A stretch of 64,000 nt of DNA from G965267185 sp965267185. GTDB lineage: Bacteria > Pseudomonadota > Alphaproteobacteria > UBA6615. Below are positions 61,587 to 64,000 of the stretch, piece after piece. How positions within the stretch are numbered: the first letter of the stretch is position 1; the number at the start of each line of letters is the position of its first letter. The stretch lies in the NCBI GenBank assembly GCA_965267185.1, contig OZ253937.1, positions 2,294,001 to 2,358,000 of the forward strand. Direction: 5' to 3'. A program made the translations under genes and the position numbers. The notes under the pieces were generated by a model that made no database searches, was not told where the DNA came from, and saw only the letters and a list, made by a program, of their open reading frames with translations.

Positions 61587-62788
61587 GCGGCAATATCGAA
61601 GTCAGATGCCTGCTTCTCGCGCTCAAGTATCGCCTTACCGATAGTGAGCGGGAATGGCTGCGGGATGCCCTAAACAATGGCATCGATTGGACGACCCTTG
61701 TTGAAATGTCCCTGGCACACGGCGTAACTGGATTGTTGGACCGGGGGCTCCGTCACGCATGCGCCGATCTGCTGCCTGACGACATCGACAACGCCCTTTC
61801 CGTCCACAAATCCGAACTCATAGAACACAATGAAGAACTCGTCGCCGAACTCATACGCATAGATGATGCGCTGAGGCAGGCGGACATCGAGGCGCTGTCG
61901 TTTAAAGGCCCCACACAGGCCATACAGATTTACGGCGACCTCGCACACCGAACGTTCCGCGATCTCGATTTACTCATCCATTGGGACGACCGGATGCAGG
62001 TGGCAAACATTCTGCGCGAGCTCGGTTATCAACATCGCGCGGTCAACCTGGGTGATTGGCAAATTCGAGCGATGCAGCGCTGTGCTGGTCAGGAAACGCA
62101 CTTTTCCGACGGTAACGAAATCGCCGTCGAGCCCCATTGGAGTTTGTTTCCCAACACACTGGCCCTCAACATCGATTACGGCGCGATGTGGCGCCGCGCC
62201 GAGAAACTCTCCTTCGAAAGCGGCGAAGTCAGGTGTCTATCTAAAGAAGATATGATTGTTGTCGCCTGTCTGCACGGCGCCAAAGAGCAGTGGTGGCGGT
62301 TGAACTGGGTATGCGATCTGAACGAGTGCCTCGCGGATACGGAAGGCTCCCCCCTCAGCTGGCCAACGGTGATCGAGCGGGCGCGTTCGCAGAAATGCCT
62401 GCGTGCGCTCCTGATCGGAGTCGGTTTGGCAAATAGGATTTTCGACGCTCCGTTGGCCGATCAATTAAAAGATGAGATTGCTGCGGATCGGCGGATCGAA
62501 CCTCTACTGGATGTCATCGTGACTGAAAAGCTGAAGCTGGCAAATCCGATACCGCCAGATTCATTCGATAAGCCGACGCGTATCCGTTTCGACATTCACG
62601 AGGGCGCCTGGCGTAAGCTAGTCTATATCGTACGCACGTTGTTCGCGCCTCGGCCGGCTCACATCAAATTCGTGGCGTTGCCGCCGCTGGCCGGGTTTCT
62701 GTACTATGCGGTTCGGCCCTTTCATGACTGTTTTTTGTTGCCAATATGGCGGCTGTGGAAAGCGGTTCAACCGTCGGGCGCTCATTAG
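61580..62788 (+). CDS. Nucleotidyltransferase family protein (NTP_transf_5-like)
   Basis: A 402-residue protein with the pattern of the NTP_transf_5 group: SFKGPTQAIQIYGD (107-120) and RDLDLLI (127-133), in which the two aspartates would bind metal in a polymerase-beta-type fold, plus ECHWS-like VEPHWSLFP and a C-terminal helical half. The start is GTG at 61580 because the frame is closed 45 bases upstream. The donor and acceptor are unknown. Members often lie in clusters for polysaccharide or modified-peptide synthesis. It is divergent from a sulfotransferase gene. Confidence 0.78.
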   Translation: MLSGNIEVRCLLLALKYRLTDSEREWLRDALNNGIDWTTLVEMSLAHGVTGLLDRGLRHACADLLPDDIDNALSVHKSELIEHNEELVAELIRIDDALRQADIEALSFKGPTQAIQIYGDLAHRTFRDLDLLIHWDDRMQVANILRELGYQHRAVNLGDWQIRAMQRCAGQETHFSDGNEIAVEPHWSLFPNTLALNIDYGAMWRRAEKLSFESGEVRCLSKEDMIVVACLHGAKEQWWRLNWVCDLNECLADTEGSPLSWPTVIERARSQKCLRALLIGVGLANRIFDAPLADQLKDEIAADRRIEPLLDVIVTEKLKLANPIPPDSFDKPTRIRFDIHEGAWRKLVYIVRTLFAPRPAHIKFVALPPLAGFLYYAVRPFHDCFLLPIWRLWKAVQPSGAH

Positions 62789-62898
62789 AGAACAGCCGTG
62801 TGCCAAACTGACCTTTTGGCCAGCGTCCCTGCGACGACCGAGCCTATCGGAATGCGAAGTTACAAACTGCTCAACTGGAAAACGTCGACCGTACTCAA

Positions 62899-63744
62899 AT
62901 GTTCGCTCTTCGCATATCCGCATTGAACTCGCTGATCGGCCTCGCGTTTCTGCTAGCACATCTCGCGCTGCCGTCCTCCGCCGCGATTGCCACAGAAAAG
63001 AAAGTCGGCTTGCCGCCAGCGCCCGAATGGAAAGGCGGTCAGTTGAAACGCGGCGCCGACGGGAAAATCAGGCGTGACTCCACCGCCAAAGACCCTTTGG
63101 CGACGATAACCGAGGGCCGCCGGCGCGTCGGCATCGGCAGTGGCTTCTTCGTTTCCCGCGGCGGATCGGTCATCACCAATAACCACGTCATCGCGGGCTG
63201 CCGTGTGATTACACTGGAGACGCCGTGGAAAACGGCTGGCGCGGCGACCCTTGTCGCCAGCGACCCGGATCGCGATCTGGCCTTGCTTAAAACGGACCTG
63301 ACGGCGCCCGCGGCAGTGACATTTCGTTATGACGGCCGGCTTGAAGCAGGCGAAATACTGACGATTGTCGGCTACCCCGTCCGCACGCTGCCGCCGCTGT
63401 CACCCCAGATCGAAAACGCCGTCCACACCGGCCGTCTCGCGGGCCAACGCATGGTGACCCTCAACGCAGCAGTCGCGCCAGGCAATAGCGGCGGCCCGGC
63501 ACTGGATGCGGCGGGTCGCCTTGGCGCAGTCATCACCGGTGAGATCAATACGCCAGCGGTTTTCAAGCAAACGGGGCAATTGGTCCGCGATGTCGCTATT
63601 GCCATTCCCGCCGATACAACCGAGGAATTCTTACGCGAGAACGGCATCGCCGTTGCGCGCTCGGCGGACCGCACACCGCTCGACCCAACAGATCTGACGG
63701 CGCTTGCTAGACAGGTGGTGGCCCGGATTGGCTGCTGGCGCTGA
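62899..63744 (+). CDS. Secreted trypsin-like (S1C) serine protease without PDZ domain
   Basis: A 281-residue exported protein with a signal peptide (about 1-30). The HtrA-like catalytic triad is complete: H96 in NNHVIAGC, D126 in DRDLALLKTD, and S197 in PGNSGGP. Unlike DegP, no PDZ domain follows; the C-terminus is a short tail ending in cysteine. A basic charged segment (about 50-75) precedes the protease domain. It may be a periplasmic protease without the usual regulatory domain. It follows the nucleotidyltransferase gene by 110 bp. Confidence 0.9.
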   Translation: MFALRISALNSLIGLAFLLAHLALPSSAAIATEKKVGLPPAPEWKGGQLKRGADGKIRRDSTAKDPLATITEGRRRVGIGSGFFVSRGGSVITNNHVIAGCRVITLETPWKTAGAATLVASDPDRDLALLKTDLTAPAAVTFRYDGRLEAGEILTIVGYPVRTLPPLSPQIENAVHTGRLAGQRMVTLNAAVAPGNSGGPALDAAGRLGAVITGEINTPAVFKQTGQLVRDVAIAIPADTTEEFLRENGIAVARSADRTPLDPTDLTALARQVVARIGCWR

Positions 63745-63784
63745 CCTATTGGCCGACATCAGCAGCATTGGCGTCGGCATGAGA

Positions 63785-64000
63785 TCACGCAGCATCTTCC
63801 AACGCACGCGACAGCTCACCACGGATCGCTTCGGTAATTTGCGCCAAACCATCGCGACCGCCGATTTCGGTAGGATGAATGCGCCCATCGGCATAAGCGT
63901 CGCGGACGGCGTTACGGATTACCGCTCCCGCCACGCTTAGTCCGGGGCGATCATGACGTTCGCTCAGCCACTCGAACATCATCGCGGTGGATAAAAACAT
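63785..64000 (-). CDS. C-terminal end of an isocitrate/isopropylmalate dehydrogenase family gene, cut by the window edge
   Basis: The last 71 residues of a gene that begins beyond the window. The segment MFLSTAMMFEWLSERH and the tail GRDGLAQITEAIRGEL match the C-terminal helices of the isocitrate/isopropylmalate dehydrogenase family (isopropylmalate, tartrate or homoisocitrate dehydrogenase-like members). The catalytic and cofactor parts are outside, so the subfamily cannot be told. It converges with the serine protease gene. Confidence 0.7.
   Translation of the reverse strand: MFLSTAMMFEWLSERHDRPGLSVAGAVIRNAVRDAYADGRIHPTEIGGRDGLAQITEAIRGELSRALEDAA

Noticed and set aside
61458..62788. A lasso-peptide cluster
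   Set aside because: The short peptide has a YxxP element, but there is no cyclase, no transglutaminase-like protease and no PqqD-like protein nearby; the downstream protease is trypsin-like.
1..64000. tRNA or rRNA genes, CRISPR arrays, insertion sequences or prophage
   Set aside because: I looked in the gene-free gaps and saw no cloverleaf, no regularly spaced repeats, no transposase and no integrase; a covariance-model scan would be needed to be certain about small RNAs.

Overview
The window is a densely coded stretch of chromosome from a Gram-negative alphaproteobacterium, most like a Rhodospirillales-type lineage. The signs are an aa3 oxidase cluster in alphaproteobacterial order (ctaC-ctaD-ctaB-small protein-ctaG-ctaE-DUF983-SURF1), a DUF3035/BamF lipoprotein, a DUF4170 protein, a plant/alphaproteobacterial type glutamate-cysteine ligase, lipid A genes (msbA-waaA-lpxK), and a MutL carrying the endonuclease motif. 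GC is high throughout, except for a few AT-rich intergenic patches near 48.9 kb and 57.7 kb and around 61.4-61.6 kb. I saw no rRNA or tRNA gene, no CRISPR array, no insertion sequence and no prophage. This reads as core chromosome with small accessory inserts.

Layout. 1-8.9 kb: threonine synthase (cut by the edge and frameshifted), an M32 carboxypeptidase and the whole aa3 cytochrome oxidase operon, all on the minus strand. 9.2-13.5 kb: tldD and an EmrAB-like efflux pair. 13.5-18.3 kb: gshA, rsmE, ubiA, then a VOC protein, a gamma-glutamylcyclotransferase-like protein and a duplicated DUF4170 protein. 18.5-27.8 kb: pmbA (partner of tldD), msbA-waaA-lpxK, an M23 peptidase, xseA and purD. 27.8-31.6 kb: a four-gene polyamine operon (decarboxylase, deoxyhypusine-synthase-like protein, agmatinase-like protein, GNAT). 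31.7-40.7 kb: an M20 amidohydrolase, an FMN hydroxy-acid-oxidase homologue, tadA, a C26 glutamine amidotransferase with an SDR, rluB, rsmD, mutL and pgi. 40.8-47.8 kb: a molybdopterin oxidoreductase with its cytochrome b, an LLM flavin enzyme, a lysine (saccharopine) catabolic pair and an atypical extended SDR. 48-57.6 kb: a TPR protein, then two M16 peptidase homologues, bamF, lspA, ileS, ribF and maoC. 57.8-64 kb: an amidase, a hydrolase, OsmC, a sulfotransferase, an NTP_transf_5 protein, a trypsin-like protease and the end of an isopropylmalate/isocitrate dehydrogenase family gene.

How the genes work together. The cta genes build heme a, insert copper and assemble the terminal oxidase. TldD and PmbA form one metalloprotease. 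MsbA, WaaA and LpxK complete and export lipid A. The 28-31.6 kb genes could make homospermidine from ornithine. Saccharopine dehydrogenase and aminoadipate-semialdehyde dehydrogenase carry lysine-derived carbon to aminoadipate. RibF, IleS, LspA, BamF and the M16 pair form a housekeeping and envelope block.

No unmistakable new system is present. The points most worth a second look are: a single-base frameshift in thrC; a 43-residue membrane protein embedded in the oxidase operon by overlapping start and stop codons; an 11-bp inverted repeat (operator candidate) in front of a VOC gene; a tandemly duplicated DUF4170; the homospermidine-type operon with an attached acetyltransferase; an FMN oxidase homologue whose substrate-carboxylate arginine is replaced; a 13-bp hairpin covering the start codon of a secreted TPR protein; and a sulfotransferase/NTP_transf_5 neighbourhood with a 42-residue overlapping reading frame.
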